This document shows positions 1 through 8,677 of a stretch of 64,000 nt of DNA, one piece after another. Every line of letters begins with the position of its first letter. Positions within the stretch are counted from its first letter, which is position 1. The position numbers and the translations under genes were made by a program. The stretch covers positions 26,686 to 90,685 of the forward strand of contig NZ_WBUE01000017.1 in the NCBI RefSeq assembly GCF_009026145.1, read 5' to 3'. The notes under the pieces were generated by a model. The model searched no databases and was not told the DNA's origin. It saw only the letters and a list, made by a program, of their open reading frames with translations. Origin of the DNA: Hyphomicrobium sp. Lineage in GTDB: Bacteria; Pseudomonadota; Alphaproteobacteria; Rhizobiales; Hyphomicrobiaceae.

Positions 1-32
1 CGCCGCTTATTACGTGTCAAAGAGTATCATTG

Positions 33-1448
33 ATGTCTTCGAACGTTACGCCGAAGCCGCTGCCAACACCCGACGTCTCCCCGGAGACGCCGGTGGGGGC
101 GGCCGCCGAGGTTGGCGCCCTGGAGCGACTGCAGCGGCTGAACGAAGAGATGCGCGCGCGTGCGCGCCCCGAGGTCGTCGAAGCTCCCAAACAGCGGGCG
201 CCAAAGCGGCTGGGCGAGAAGGTCAATGCGCTGCGCGCGCGCCGGGGCGTGAAGTCGCTGATCGCCATCATCGTCGCCGTTGCCCTCGGTTGGTATCCAC
301 TTCAGCGTCTACTCGCCGCGACGAGCGCCGAGGCGACCGTCAATGCACGCCTCATCAACTTGCGCGCGCCGATCGACGGGAAGGTCTCGCTTGTTGCGCC
401 TTCAATTGCCGTCGGCACCGAGGTGGAGCCGGATGAGCCCCTCTTGCGCGTTACCAACGTACGCGCCGACCGCGGCCGTCTCGATGATCTGCGCCGCACC
501 GTCGATGGATTGCGGTCGGAGATCACGGTACTGTCGCAGCGCTTGGGGCAGCTGCAGGGCATCGAGAAGGACGTGATTGCGCAGCGCAATGCCTTCCAGG
601 AGGGCCGCATCCACCAGCTCGAAGCGAAGGCCGCCGAGCTTGCCGTGCAGATTACCACGGCGGAGGCCCAGCATGAGGATGCCAAGGAGGCACTCGAGCG
701 GTCGAGAAAGCTGCGCCAGTCGGGGTCGCACACCGTCGCCACTCTTCTCCACGCCGAGCGCGACTACAAGGTGTCGAAGCTCGCCATCGAGGCGGCGCGC
801 ATCCGCCTCGAGGGAAACAAGATCGAGCTCGAGGCAGCACGCAAGGGTCTATTCGTCGGCGACAGCTACAACGATCTGCCGCGTTCGGCGCAGCGCCTCG
901 ACGAGATCCGCCAGCAGACCGTCGAAGTCTCCAGCCAGCTCGACGAGCGCAAGGCGCGCCTCGCCTACCTCGAGAAGGAGCTCGTCGCTGAGACTGATCT
1001 TTTTACCGCGCATTCGCACGCGATCATCAACGCGACCGTGCGCGGGCGAATCTGGGAGGTGCTCACCGCCAATGGCGAGGAAGTACGCACCGGCCAGGAT
1101 CTCCTGCGCATCCTCGACTGCGCCGGTGCCGTGGTGACGGCGACGGTCAGCGAGGCGGTCTACAACAAGCTCTGGGTGGGACAGCCGGCCCAGTTCCGGC
1201 TGCGCGGCGAACGCCAGCAATATGGCGGCAGCGTCGTCGGCCTGACCGGTCTTGCCGCCGCCGGCTCGAACTTCGCCATCGAGCAGACGGCGCTGACCCG
1301 CGAGCCGTACCACGTCACCATCGCCGTTCCGGGCCTCGCAGCGCGGCGCGAGTGCAATGTCGGTCGTACGGGACAGGTGACCTTCGATACGTCAGCGAGC
1401 GCCGCCAACGCCGAGCCGGCTCGCATCATGACCGCCGCTGCCGAGTGA
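33..1448 (+). CDS. HlyD-family membrane fusion / polysaccharide secretion accessory protein
   Basis: This is a 471-aa protein with a cytoplasmic N-terminal tail of about 75 residues, one membrane helix (about 76-95) and a long periplasmic part. That part has a lipoyl-like segment (INLRAPIDGKV), a charged coiled coil (about 145-330) and a second barrel-like segment (about 340-440). This is the layout of HlyD/EmrA adaptors. The ATG at 33 is preferred over the TTG at 30. It ends 10 bp before a BcsA-like glycosyltransferase, so the two are probably one operon in which this protein carries the polymer across the periplasm, much as Alg44 and HlyD-like partners serve Alg8/BcsA-type synthases. The polymer and any outer-membrane partner are unknown. 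The family is clear; the specific role is inferred from the neighbour. Confidence 0.85.
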   Translation: MSSNVTPKPLPTPDVSPETPVGAAAEVGALERLQRLNEEMRARARPEVVEAPKQRAPKRLGEKVNALRARRGVKSLIAIIVAVALGWYPLQRLLAATSAEATVNARLINLRAPIDGKVSLVAPSIAVGTEVEPDEPLLRVTNVRADRGRLDDLRRTVDGLRSEITVLSQRLGQLQGIEKDVIAQRNAFQEGRIHQLEAKAAELAVQITTAEAQHEDAKEALERSRKLRQSGSHTVATLLHAERDYKVSKLAIEAARIRLEGNKIELEAARKGLFVGDSYNDLPRSAQRLDEIRQQTVEVSSQLDERKARLAYLEKELVAETDLFTAHSHAIINATVRGRIWEVLTANGEEVRTGQDLLRILDCAGAVVTATVSEAVYNKLWVGQPAQFRLRGERQQYGGSVVGLTGLAAAGSNFAIEQTALTREPYHVTIAVPGLAARRECNVGRTGQVTFDTSASAANAEPARIMTAAAE

Positions 1449-1458
1449 GGCGACACCC

Positions 1459-3429
1459 ATGGCCGTCGCCTCGGGCATGACGTATTGGGACGCGCTACTG
1501 CCGAGCATCGTGCTGGGCTTGTTGGCAGTGGGCATCCTGCCCTGGCTCAATCGCGGCAACACTCGGGCACGCACGGTGGCCATCGGCGTGTGCATATTTC
1601 TCGCCTGGCGCTACATGTTGTGGCGCATCACCGAGACGCTGCCCCCCGCCGATCAGACGCTCGACTTCGCCGTCGGTGCCGTGTTCACGCTGGTCGAGAT
1701 GCTGTCGATGCTCGGCGCCACGTTGGCGCTCGTATTTCTGACCCGCACGAAGGATCGCACGCCGGAAGCCGATACCGACGTCGTATGGCTCAAGTCGCAG
1801 CCCGAGCAGCCCCTCGTCGACGTGCTGATCTGCACCTATAACGAGGAGGAAGCCATCCTCGATCGCACCATCATCGGCGCACTCGGTATCGATTACCCGC
1901 GCTATCGGCTTTGGGTCTGCGACGATGGCCGTCGTGAGTGGTTAAAGGAGCTCTGCGAGCGCCACTCTTGCGGCTACATCACGCGCGCCGACAACCGCCA
2001 CGCCAAGGCTGGCAACATCAACAATGCCCTCGCTCACTTGGCGGCGCTCGAGGAGCGACCGGATTTCGTCGCCATACTCGATGCCGATTTCGTCGCCAAG
2101 TCGCAGTTCCTGACGCGGACCGTGGCGCTGATGCGCGAGCCCGACGTCGGCGTGGTGCAGACGCCGCAGCACTTCTTCAACCCGGACCCCATCCAGACCA
2201 ACCTCGCCCTCACCCGCGTGTGGCCCGACGAGCAGCGCTTCTTCTTCGACGTGGTGATGGCGTCGAAGGATGCGTGGGGCGGCGCCTTCTGCTGCGGCAC
2301 CTCGTCGGTGCTGCGCTTCGCGCCGCTCGTCGAGATAGGCGGATTTCCGACCGATTCCGTCACCGAGGACTATCTGGCTTCGCTGCGGCTCAGCGAGATC
2401 GGCTATCGCACGATCTATCTGAACGAGCCGCTGTCGCTCGGCTTGGCGCCCGAAGGGCTGAAGGAATACATCTCGCAGCGCGCCCGTTGGGCGCTCGGCT
2501 TCATGCAGATTTGCCGCGGGCCGAGCGGTCCGTTCAGTCTGCAGGTGGACACTCCCCTTCTGCAGCGGGTGATGCTGCTCGAGACGTTCCTGCACTGGTC
2601 GGCGACGCACGTGTTTCGTCTGCTCGCGCTCGTCGTTCCGGCGCTCTACCTGCTGTTCGATATCCAAGCCGTCTACGCCAGCGTGCCCGATGCTATCTCG
2701 CACCTGTTGCCCTTCTTCGTCGTGCAAGCGGCGATTGTCACCTGGCTCACGAAAGGGCGCGTGCTCCCCCTCATGGCCGACCTGAGCCAGCTTCTCGGCG
2801 CCACCGACATCACCAAATCTGTGTTCGCCGGGCTGTTCAAGCCGCAGGGACACAAGTTCCAGGTCACCGCCAAGGGCGGCGACCGCAGCAAGGGGTTCGT
2901 GCAGTGGCGGATGCTGCGGATCTTCCTGATCTACTTGGCACTCAACGTGGGCGGCATCCTGTGGGCCTTCCTTCTGGATGACACGCGATCGCTTGCGGAT
3001 GCCAGCATCATCGCGCTGATATGGAGTTGGTATAACATCGTCATCCTGACGATGGCGTGCTTCGTCTGCATCGAGGCCTCGCAGACGCGCCGCGGCGATC
3101 GTTTCCTAAGCGATGAGCTTGCTACGCTCACCATCGGCGACGTCGTTCTCCGCGCACCCATCGACAACATATCGGTGAGCGGCGTATGGCTGCTGGGAGC
3201 GCTGCCCGCTCCGCTCGGCACTCGCGTTCGCATCCAATTCGACGCCATCGACACCGAGGGAGCGTTGGCGCGCGCCGACGCCAGCGGCTTCGCGGTACAG
3301 TTTGCTCCCTCGCAGGAGATGCACGCCCGCCTTGTCCGCCACGTCTATTGCGACGAATACGGCGGCAAGCTGCCCGAAATCAGCGCCGCCAAGGTGGCAG
3401 GCGCCGTGCTCAATCGCGTATTCGGCTGA
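1459..3429 (+). CDS. BcsA-like family 2 glycosyltransferase with C-terminal PilZ domain
   Basis: This 656-aa inner-membrane processive glycosyltransferase has two or three N-terminal helices (about 10-95), a GT-A catalytic domain (about 115-350) and further helices (about 370-530). Catalytic motifs are all present: DDG at 155-157, DAD at 208-210, TED at 302-304 and QRARW at 340-344. A PilZ domain follows from about 540, with RRGDR (RxxxR) near 542 and NISVSG (NxSxxG) near 569, the residues that bind cyclic di-GMP. It therefore probably makes a beta-linked polysaccharide under c-di-GMP control. The HlyD-like gene lies just upstream; BcsB, BcsC and BcsZ are not seen, so it is not a standard cellulose operon. 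The product could be cellulose, a mixed-linkage glucan or another glycan. Confidence 0.92.
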   Translation: MAVASGMTYWDALLPSIVLGLLAVGILPWLNRGNTRARTVAIGVCIFLAWRYMLWRITETLPPADQTLDFAVGAVFTLVEMLSMLGATLALVFLTRTKDRTPEADTDVVWLKSQPEQPLVDVLICTYNEEEAILDRTIIGALGIDYPRYRLWVCDDGRREWLKELCERHSCGYITRADNRHAKAGNINNALAHLAALEERPDFVAILDADFVAKSQFLTRTVALMREPDVGVVQTPQHFFNPDPIQTNLALTRVWPDEQRFFFDVVMASKDAWGGAFCCGTSSVLRFAPLVEIGGFPTDSVTEDYLASLRLSEIGYRTIYLNEPLSLGLAPEGLKEYISQRARWALGFMQICRGPSGPFSLQVDTPLLQRVMLLETFLHWSATHVFRLLALVVPALYLLFDIQAVYASVPDAISHLLPFFVVQAAIVTWLTKGRVLPLMADLSQLLGATDITKSVFAGLFKPQGHKFQVTAKGGDRSKGFVQWRMLRIFLIYLALNVGGILWAFLLDDTRSLADASIIALIWSWYNIVILTMACFVCIEASQTRRGDRFLSDELATLTIGDVVLRAPIDNISVSGVWLLGALPAPLGTRVRIQFDAIDTEGALARADASGFAVQFAPSQEMHARLVRHVYCDEYGGKLPEISAAKVAGAVLNRVFG

Positions 3430-3435
3430 TGGCGG

Positions 3436-4275
3436 CTAGTGCACCGCCGCCGGAGAGCGGATGATCGTCACTGCCGCCAGCACGGCAACGAACAGCATGG
3501 TAAACAGGGCGGTGATGGCCGACGCCTCGAGGATGTCGCCGCTGCGCCATTGAACGCCGGCCGCATCGACCAGCGGCTCGCTCCCCTTGACGGCGTAGTT
3601 GACGACGAACTGCAGCGCGACCACGGCGTACATGGCAGTCGCTTGCATGTAGTAGCTCTTCGGCTGCGGCGCGCTTGGCTCCGGTGCGCGCGCCCGCATA
3701 TAGAGGGCAAAGATCAGCATGAAGGCGAACACGGTCAGATACCAGCCGAGATAGTTCGACAGCGGCACGCCGAAAAAGCCGCCGCCGCCCTCCCAGACCC
3801 ACCACTGACCGAAGGTCGAGACCGCCGGATCGAGCGTCAGGTCCCACAGCACCATGACGAAGGCGCCGATGGCGGGCGTCGCCAGCGTCGTCAGCGTATC
3901 GGAGCCGCGCTTGATGTCGGCGACGAGGACCGTGCCTAGTACCCACGCGAGGTAGCCGACGCCGAGGTAGGCCGGTCCGATGAGGAGCGGCACGTAACCG
4001 AGCTTCGGGCCGAGCACGTCGGTGTAGTGGTACGCACCGAAGGGAAAGCCGGTGGCGACACCGATGTTCTCCAACGCATTGCTGACCACGAGACAGATGA
4101 CCGCGAACGCGGCGATGCCCTTGCCGCCGTAGCGCATCGCACCGTGCACGAAGGCGAAGGTGAGCATCACCGCCAGATGCAGCGAGGTGAGGGCAACGTT
4201 GGAGCGCGCAATGGCGACAAGCTCGACGAGCGCGAGGAGGACGACCAGCAGCCAGAGAAAACGGCGACACGCCAT
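3436..4275 (-). CDS. Carotenoid biosynthesis protein, CruF/DUF422 family
   Basis: This polytopic membrane protein has about 279 residues and 7-8 predicted helices. Conserved-looking motifs include EN near 70, FPFGAYHY, GPAYLGVGYLAW and WDLTLDPAVS, typical of the family that includes CruF gamma-carotene 1',2'-hydratases and bacterioruberin hydratases. The start at 4275 (MACRRF) is chosen because GAGGG lies about 7 nt upstream, while the longer reading frame adds a polar tail without such a site. It converges on the glycosyltransferase gene with a 6-bp gap. The only other carotenoid-like gene in the window is the CrtI-like oxidoreductase at 21913-23475. The reaction is not certain; the family is. 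Confidence 0.8.
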   Translation of the reverse strand: MACRRFLWLLVVLLALVELVAIARSNVALTSLHLAVMLTFAFVHGAMRYGGKGIAAFAVICLVVSNALENIGVATGFPFGAYHYTDVLGPKLGYVPLLIGPAYLGVGYLAWVLGTVLVADIKRGSDTLTTLATPAIGAFVMVLWDLTLDPAVSTFGQWWVWEGGGGFFGVPLSNYLGWYLTVFAFMLIFALYMRARAPEPSAPQPKSYYMQATAMYAVVALQFVVNYAVKGSEPLVDAAGVQWRSGDILEASAITALFTMLFVAVLAAVTIIRSPAAVH

Positions 4276-4447
4276 CGGTTGCCCTCGCGAATGCCGATCT
4301 GGCCCGGCTTCATGGAACGCTTGAAGGCGATGCCCCATGGCTTGATATTCCGTCGGCGCTCACCGAGCTATAGATTCCCCGCGGCCGCAAAGGCCAATCC
4401 ACAGCGCAGCGACTGAGGGCACATGGTCCAATCGGTCATCGAGACGC

Positions 4448-4858
4448 GTTGGCACCGGCGGCAGTCTGGAGGCCAGCACGTCGCGCTATCTCGTCGATCG
4501 CGCCGGCGGCCTCGCCAGCCTCGAGGTGCTGACCGGCGCGAATGTGACCGCCCTCAATGGCAGCGGCGGTCGGCTCGAAGCCGTGCACTGGCATCACACG
4601 GCATCGGGCGACACGCGGCGTGCGCTCGGGCACCTGTTTCTGTTCATAGGCGCCGATCCCCACACCGAATGGCTCGACGGCTCGGGAGTGGCGCTCGATG
4701 GTAAAGGCTTCGTGCTCACCGGCGCCGACTTGAACGGCTCCGCAGGCAGGCCTTTGGAAACCAGTCGGCGGGGAATCTTCGCCGTCGGGGACGTTCGTTC
4801 GTGCTCCATCAAGCGCGTGGCTGCTTGCAACGTCTTCCACACGGTGCGATCACGTCGT
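4448..4858 (+). pseudogene. Remnant of a thioredoxin reductase-like FAD/NAD(P) oxidoreductase (C-terminal part)
   Basis: One frame from about 4448 reads the C-terminal third of a TrxB-like pyridine nucleotide-disulfide oxidoreductase. It shows VGTGGSLEAS, then SRYLVDR, LFLFIGADPHTEWL, and the FAD-binding RGIFAVGDVR block near 4767-4797. The whole N-terminal FAD domain and the CxxC active site are absent. After KRVAAC (about 4826) the frame departs from the family, where a G-E-G-A motif is expected. No credible start codon or ribosome binding site precedes it. I read it as a truncated and partly decayed gene. An open frame continues to 5134 but runs into the next gene and does not resemble protein beyond 4858. 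A cNMP-binding gene, a domain often linked to this reductase type, lies 1 kb away. Confidence 0.7.
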
Positions 4859-4859
4859 C

Positions 4860-5828
4860 ATGGCAGACCAGAACTCACCCCATCCGCGCGTTGTCTCGCT
4901 CATCGCCAGCTCCACCGAGATTCTGCATGCCCTGGGCGCCGGCGACCTGCAGGTCGCACGCTCGCACGAATGCGACTATCCGGCTTCGGTTCTGAAGCTG
5001 CCGGCCGTCACGCGGCCGAAGTTCGACGTTCATGGCTCGAGCGCGGAGATCGACAGGCGCGTGCGCTCGCTCGTCGAGCGCGGCCTCTCGGTCTACGAGG
5101 TCGACGCCGACGCGCTGGTAAAGCTCAAGCCTGACGTGATCCTCACGCAGGACCAATGCCAGGTGTGCGCCGTCTCGCTCGCCGACGTCGAGCGCGCGGT
5201 GTGCGAGTTCGTGCACGGCCGCCCGCGTATCGTATCCATGCGCCCGCACACCATGGCCGACATCTATGCTGACATTCGTCGCATCGCCGAGGCTATCGGT
5301 CGCCCAGAAGCCGGAAAGAAGCTCATTGCCTCGATGCAGGAGCGGCTCGCCGCCGTTAAGGCCGCCGTCGTCGGGCAGCCGAAAAAGCGCCTGGCCTTCA
5401 TCGAATGGGTCGATCCGCCGATGTCGGGGGGGCACTGGATGCCGGAGCTGATCGATATGGCCGGTGGCGACAGCGTCTTCGGCACCACGGGCGAGCCCTC
5501 GCCATGGATCACCTGGAAAGATGTGTCGGTCGCCGCCCCCGACGTGATCCTCGTTGCCCCCTGCGGCTATGACATCGAGACAACGCGGCGCGAGGTGAGG
5601 CCGCTCGCCCGGTACGCCCTCTGGCAGGAGCTGCGCGCCGTGCGCGACGGCAACGTGTTTCTGGCCGACGGCAATGCCTACTTCAACCGCCCTGGCCCGC
5701 GGCTCGTCGAAAGCACGCAGATTCTCGCCGAGATCATGCACCCGGACGTGTGCGACTTCGGACTGCGCGGCAAGGCCTACATTGATCACAGAATGATCTC
5801 CGCGGGCGCGATCACCAACGCAAGTTAG
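4860..5828 (+). CDS. BtuF-like cobalamin/metal-chelate-binding protein (PF01497 fold)
   Basis: The 322-aa protein opens directly with the periplasmic-binding fold (PRVVSLIASSTEILHALG). It continues with DVILTQDQCQVCAVS and a C-terminal segment around AYFNRPGPRLVEST, as in BtuF/FecB-like class III substrate-binding proteins annotated as cobalamin-binding. No signal peptide or lipobox is visible, so it may be cytoplasmic or use another export route. No BtuC/BtuD permease or ATPase gene is adjacent. The ATG at 4860 lacks a clear Shine-Dalgarno sequence and directly follows the reductase remnant, so transcription may depend on sequence inside the remnant. Its 3' end converges on the cNMP-binding gene 4 bp away. 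Family assignment is firm; the ligand is not known. Confidence 0.85.
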   Translation: MADQNSPHPRVVSLIASSTEILHALGAGDLQVARSHECDYPASVLKLPAVTRPKFDVHGSSAEIDRRVRSLVERGLSVYEVDADALVKLKPDVILTQDQCQVCAVSLADVERAVCEFVHGRPRIVSMRPHTMADIYADIRRIAEAIGRPEAGKKLIASMQERLAAVKAAVVGQPKKRLAFIEWVDPPMSGGHWMPELIDMAGGDSVFGTTGEPSPWITWKDVSVAAPDVILVAPCGYDIETTRREVRPLARYALWQELRAVRDGNVFLADGNAYFNRPGPRLVESTQILAEIMHPDVCDFGLRGKAYIDHRMISAGAITNAS

Positions 5829-5832
5829 GCCG

Positions 5833-6204
5833 TCATAGGCTGTCGTTCATGCGTCTGAGGCGTCGGGCGAGCCGGCGCAAGAGGTCGAGCGCAAAGCCAG
5901 GATTGCGCTCGACGAGGTAGAGAAAGGCGCGCTCGTCGATCACCGCGGCTTCCGTCGGCTCGCGGGCGATGGCCGTGGCGCTGCGCGGCGAGCCGTCGAT
6001 CAGAGCCATCTCACCGAACGTGCCCCCCGGACCTATCGTATCCAGGACGGCGCCGCCGGACATGATCGCCACCTGACCGGAGCGCACGACGTACATCGTC
6101 GAGCCCTCGTCCTCCTGGGTGAAGATGCGCTCTTCGGGCTCGAAGCGTCGCAGCGGGTAGCCGCCCCGCACCAAAGCGTCGAAATCGAAGCCGTCGTTCG
6201 CCAT
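5833..6204 (-). CDS. Stand-alone cyclic nucleotide-binding domain protein
   Basis: This 123-aa protein is almost entirely one Crp/PKA-type cNMP-binding beta-barrel. It has EGSTMYVVRSGQV, then the phosphate-binding cassette FGEMALIDGSPRSATAIA (about residues 62-80), and a short C-terminal helix rich in arginine. There is no helix-turn-helix, so it is not a DNA-binding regulator by itself. The F-G-E-(M/I)-A-L...R-S-A cassette with the Arg is intact, which supports real ligand binding. It faces the BtuF-like gene tail to tail. In related bacteria the domain often accompanies thioredoxin-reductase-like enzymes, and a remnant of one lies at 4448-4858. The partner protein is unknown. Confidence 0.88.
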   Translation of the reverse strand: MANDGFDFDALVRGGYPLRRFEPEERIFTQEDEGSTMYVVRSGQVAIMSGGAVLDTIGPGGTFGEMALIDGSPRSATAIAREPTEAAVIDERAFLYLVERNPGFALDLLRRLARRLRRMNDSL

Positions 6205-6365
6205 GTCACGCGCCCAATAGGCAACCGCATACGCTGCAGTGCGAAAAGACTATGCCGCGACGGCGATCCCGACAACCGCCGTGCGCTTCTGCGCGCTATG
6301 CGTGGCGCCGCCGATACGCCGCGCGTCCCGCCAACCGCTGAATGACGGCAATCGGCGCGACAAAC

Positions 6366-6387
6366 GGCCGATTTTCCTATATCGGCC
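6366..6387. promoter_or_regulatory. Inverted repeat upstream of the 613-aa membrane protein gene
   Basis: GGCCGAT (6366-6372) and ATCGGCC (6381-6387) form a perfect 7-bp inverted repeat with an 8-nt AT-rich spacer, about 37 bp before the ATG at 6425. It could be an operator or part of the promoter. No regulator can be assigned from sequence. Confidence 0.4.
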
Positions 6388-6424
6388 TATACAAGGTGGG
6401 ACGACTAGGACGGGGGACTGAGAC

Positions 6425-8266
6425 ATGGCAGCGACGAGGCCCGCATCAAGCTCTCTATGGGGCCGCGCGACCGACTACCTGTTGGGTCGCAACACGCTCA
6501 TCGGCGTTGCCTCCATCATGCTGCTGCTCATCGCGGGCTTCGCCACCTGGCACGGCATGCGCGACTTCATCATCGGCGTATCGACATCGCCCGCCGCCAG
6601 CGCGCAGGAGCTGCCGGGCGGGCTGTCGTTCTCCAACGATTTCCTCGTCATCATCGTTGTCGTCGCCCTCACCTTCCTGATGTGGCTGATGTTGCGCGAG
6701 ACCTTCGCGCAGGGGCGACGCTTCACCGATCGGCTGGTCACCTTTCCGCTCTACGTATTCCTCGCCATCTGGTCGATCGGCTTCGGCTACGGCTTCTGGT
6801 GGAGCCTCATCGCCGGCGAGGAGGCGACGCGCACCGGTCTTGCCGGCCTGCAGCAGGACGCGGGCGATGCGGCGAGCGCCGTCGCTGCGCGGCTCGACGC
6901 CGTCAAGGTCGGTCTCGACGGTGTCGTCACCTGGTCGGAAAGCCAGATGAGCCGCGAGGAGACGAGCGGCGGGTCCTGTGGCACCTCGTCGGGCGCCGGC
7001 CGCGGTCCGCTGTACAATGCGCGCGTCGGTGTGCGCGACCAGATCGCCTCGTTGCGTGACGGGGTGCAGAACTCGTGGATCGCGCCGGTGCAGGCCGACA
7101 TCACGTCGCTGCAAAAGAGCGTCGCTTCGCTCGAAGGCGCTACGGTCGCCGAGCGCCAGGCGAGCTTCAATGCCATGGCGAGCAACATCCGCTCGCGCGC
7201 CCGCGACATCGCCACCCGCTCCAACGAGCTCGGCAAATCGACCGCCACCGAAATGCGAGCCATCGCGGCCGCGGTCTCCGTGCCGCCCGGGCAGAGCGGC
7301 TTTTCCTGCTACGACCCTACTCTGGCGCAGCGCTTGACGCAGGCCGCCGTGCAGGCCGACCAGCCGGCCGTGCTCGAGCTGCGCGAGGCGGCCTTCAACG
7401 AGGGACCGGCGGGTGTGGCCAACGCCATCAAGCGTCTGTGGGAGAACATCGGCACCTACCTGTCGAGCCTCGTAGGCTATGTCTCGGGCGAGGCGCCGGA
7501 GGCCACCACCAAGACGGGGCAGCCAATCACTGGGCGCGACATGATCGCCCTGCTCGCGACTATCGGCATCGACCTCGGCTTGCTCGCCCTCGCCATCCTC
7601 AATCCGCCCCCGCCGGAGAGCAAGCGGCCGTCATCGCAGGTCACCCGCCAGATCCGCGCCGCCATCAACACCGCCATCGAGCGCGCGCCGGGAGCGACGC
7701 TGGAGTGGGTACGTCGGCACTTCATCTACCACAAGGAGTCGTCCTACCTCGTCATCCCCAACCTCTACAGTTGTGACCCAAAGAACGAGGAGGAATGCGC
7801 CAGGGCGCTGGCCATGAACCAGCTTGCCGGTGTGCTCGACGATTTAAACCTGGTGCGCTGGCCGCAACGCGCCCGTTGGTGGAAGTTCCAGACGGGCGAG
7901 CTCGACAAGCTCAAGGCCGAGGAAAGCCAAGCGAGCCAGACCGATCTCACCGACATTCGTAAGCAGTGGATCGAAAAGCGGGGCGGCGAGAAGAGCGAGG
8001 ACGACATCGCCTTCGAGAAGGCGCAGCCGATCCGCAATCACGGTCTGTTCTCGAAAGCCGAGAAGGCACTGACATTCGCCGGCTGGAGCGAACGGGCCCG
8101 CCGGGACATGGAGATCTTTCCGCTCGAGGATGTCGAGGGGCTGACACCCATCCTCATGGTGCTCGCCGATGACGGCACCTTCAAAGCCGAGGAGGAGGCG
8201 CAGGCAAAGGCCGCCGCGGCCAAGAAATCGTGGTTCTCGCTCGGCCGCGAAGCTAAGAGCGCGTGA
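6425..8266 (+). CDS. Membrane/coiled-coil protein of unknown function (613 aa; short paralogue of 41623-44841)
   Basis: I do not recognise a named family. Visible parts are: membrane helices at about 23-45, 72-95 and 102-125; a probable periplasmic loop of about 250 residues, rich in Ala/Gln/Ser with helical coiled-coil character; another helix near 378-398; and a cytoplasmic C-terminal region. An ATW-x-GM motif lies near 40, GRGPLY near 192-197 and an IGID motif at the late helix. A C-terminal module (about 405-455) contains PGATLEWV and YLVIPNLY. The same four landmarks occur in the same order in the 1072-aa protein at 41623-44841, so I infer a common ancestor. The tail is rich in Lys, Glu and Ala. 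GGGGGA upstream could serve as ribosome binding site. DUF4407-like proteins have a similar plan, but this is only a resemblance. Confidence 0.85.
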   Translation: MAATRPASSSLWGRATDYLLGRNTLIGVASIMLLLIAGFATWHGMRDFIIGVSTSPAASAQELPGGLSFSNDFLVIIVVVALTFLMWLMLRETFAQGRRFTDRLVTFPLYVFLAIWSIGFGYGFWWSLIAGEEATRTGLAGLQQDAGDAASAVAARLDAVKVGLDGVVTWSESQMSREETSGGSCGTSSGAGRGPLYNARVGVRDQIASLRDGVQNSWIAPVQADITSLQKSVASLEGATVAERQASFNAMASNIRSRARDIATRSNELGKSTATEMRAIAAAVSVPPGQSGFSCYDPTLAQRLTQAAVQADQPAVLELREAAFNEGPAGVANAIKRLWENIGTYLSSLVGYVSGEAPEATTKTGQPITGRDMIALLATIGIDLGLLALAILNPPPPESKRPSSQVTRQIRAAINTAIERAPGATLEWVRRHFIYHKESSYLVIPNLYSCDPKNEEECARALAMNQLAGVLDDLNLVRWPQRARWWKFQTGELDKLKAEESQASQTDLTDIRKQWIEKRGGEKSEDDIAFEKAQPIRNHGLFSKAEKALTFAGWSERARRDMEIFPLEDVEGLTPILMVLADDGTFKAEEEAQAKAAAAKKSWFSLGREAKSA

Positions 8267-8272
8267 GGGCGC

Positions 8273-8539
8273 TCAGCGTCCCTGCCACAGCCACACCGTC
8301 GCCGCCGCTCCGGCGACCGCGAGGATGTACGACAGCAGCTCCGAGCCGATCCCCAGAATGCCGGCGATGTGGTAGCCCATGAACGAGCCGGCGATGCCGA
8401 CCAGCGCGTAGGTGATCTCACCGCCGCTGGTGGCGCCGGCCATCTGGCGCCCGAGCCACGTATGACCGTAGCGGATCATGGCGAAGCCGACCGCGGCTCC
8501 GAAGACGACGAGCAGGAGAAACGTGCCTAGAGCGCCCAT
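8273..8539 (-). CDS. Small membrane protein, YeaQ/YmgE (GlsB) transglycosylase-associated type
   Basis: The 88-aa protein has three hydrophobic helices and a glycine-rich middle (GITYALVGIAGSFMGYHIAG-like spacing), resembling the YeaQ/YmgE/GlsB stress-response family of about 80-90 residues. It converges on the 613-aa membrane protein gene with a 6-bp gap. The family match is by pattern only and no biochemical role is well established for the family. Other small membrane proteins with glycine zippers remain possible. Confidence 0.6.
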   Translation of the reverse strand: MGALGTFLLLVVFGAAVGFAMIRYGHTWLGRQMAGATSGGEITYALVGIAGSFMGYHIAGILGIGSELLSYILAVAGAAATVWLWQGR

Positions 8540-8677
8540 GTGCGCACCTCTCAGCTGGTGGCTGGATGACGACGCGAATCACTCCCCGGCATTCTACCGG
8601 AGTTCCAGGCAATGCGGCGGGAAGCAGCAAGTTCGCGCGCCAAACGTGCCCACTGCCCCTGTTGAGGCGCTCTCAGG

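Noticed and set aside
4859..5134. Continuation of the reductase-remnant frame into the BtuF-like gene
   Set aside because: The translation is Arg/Ala-rich without family similarity, while the overlapping frame encodes a clear binding protein.
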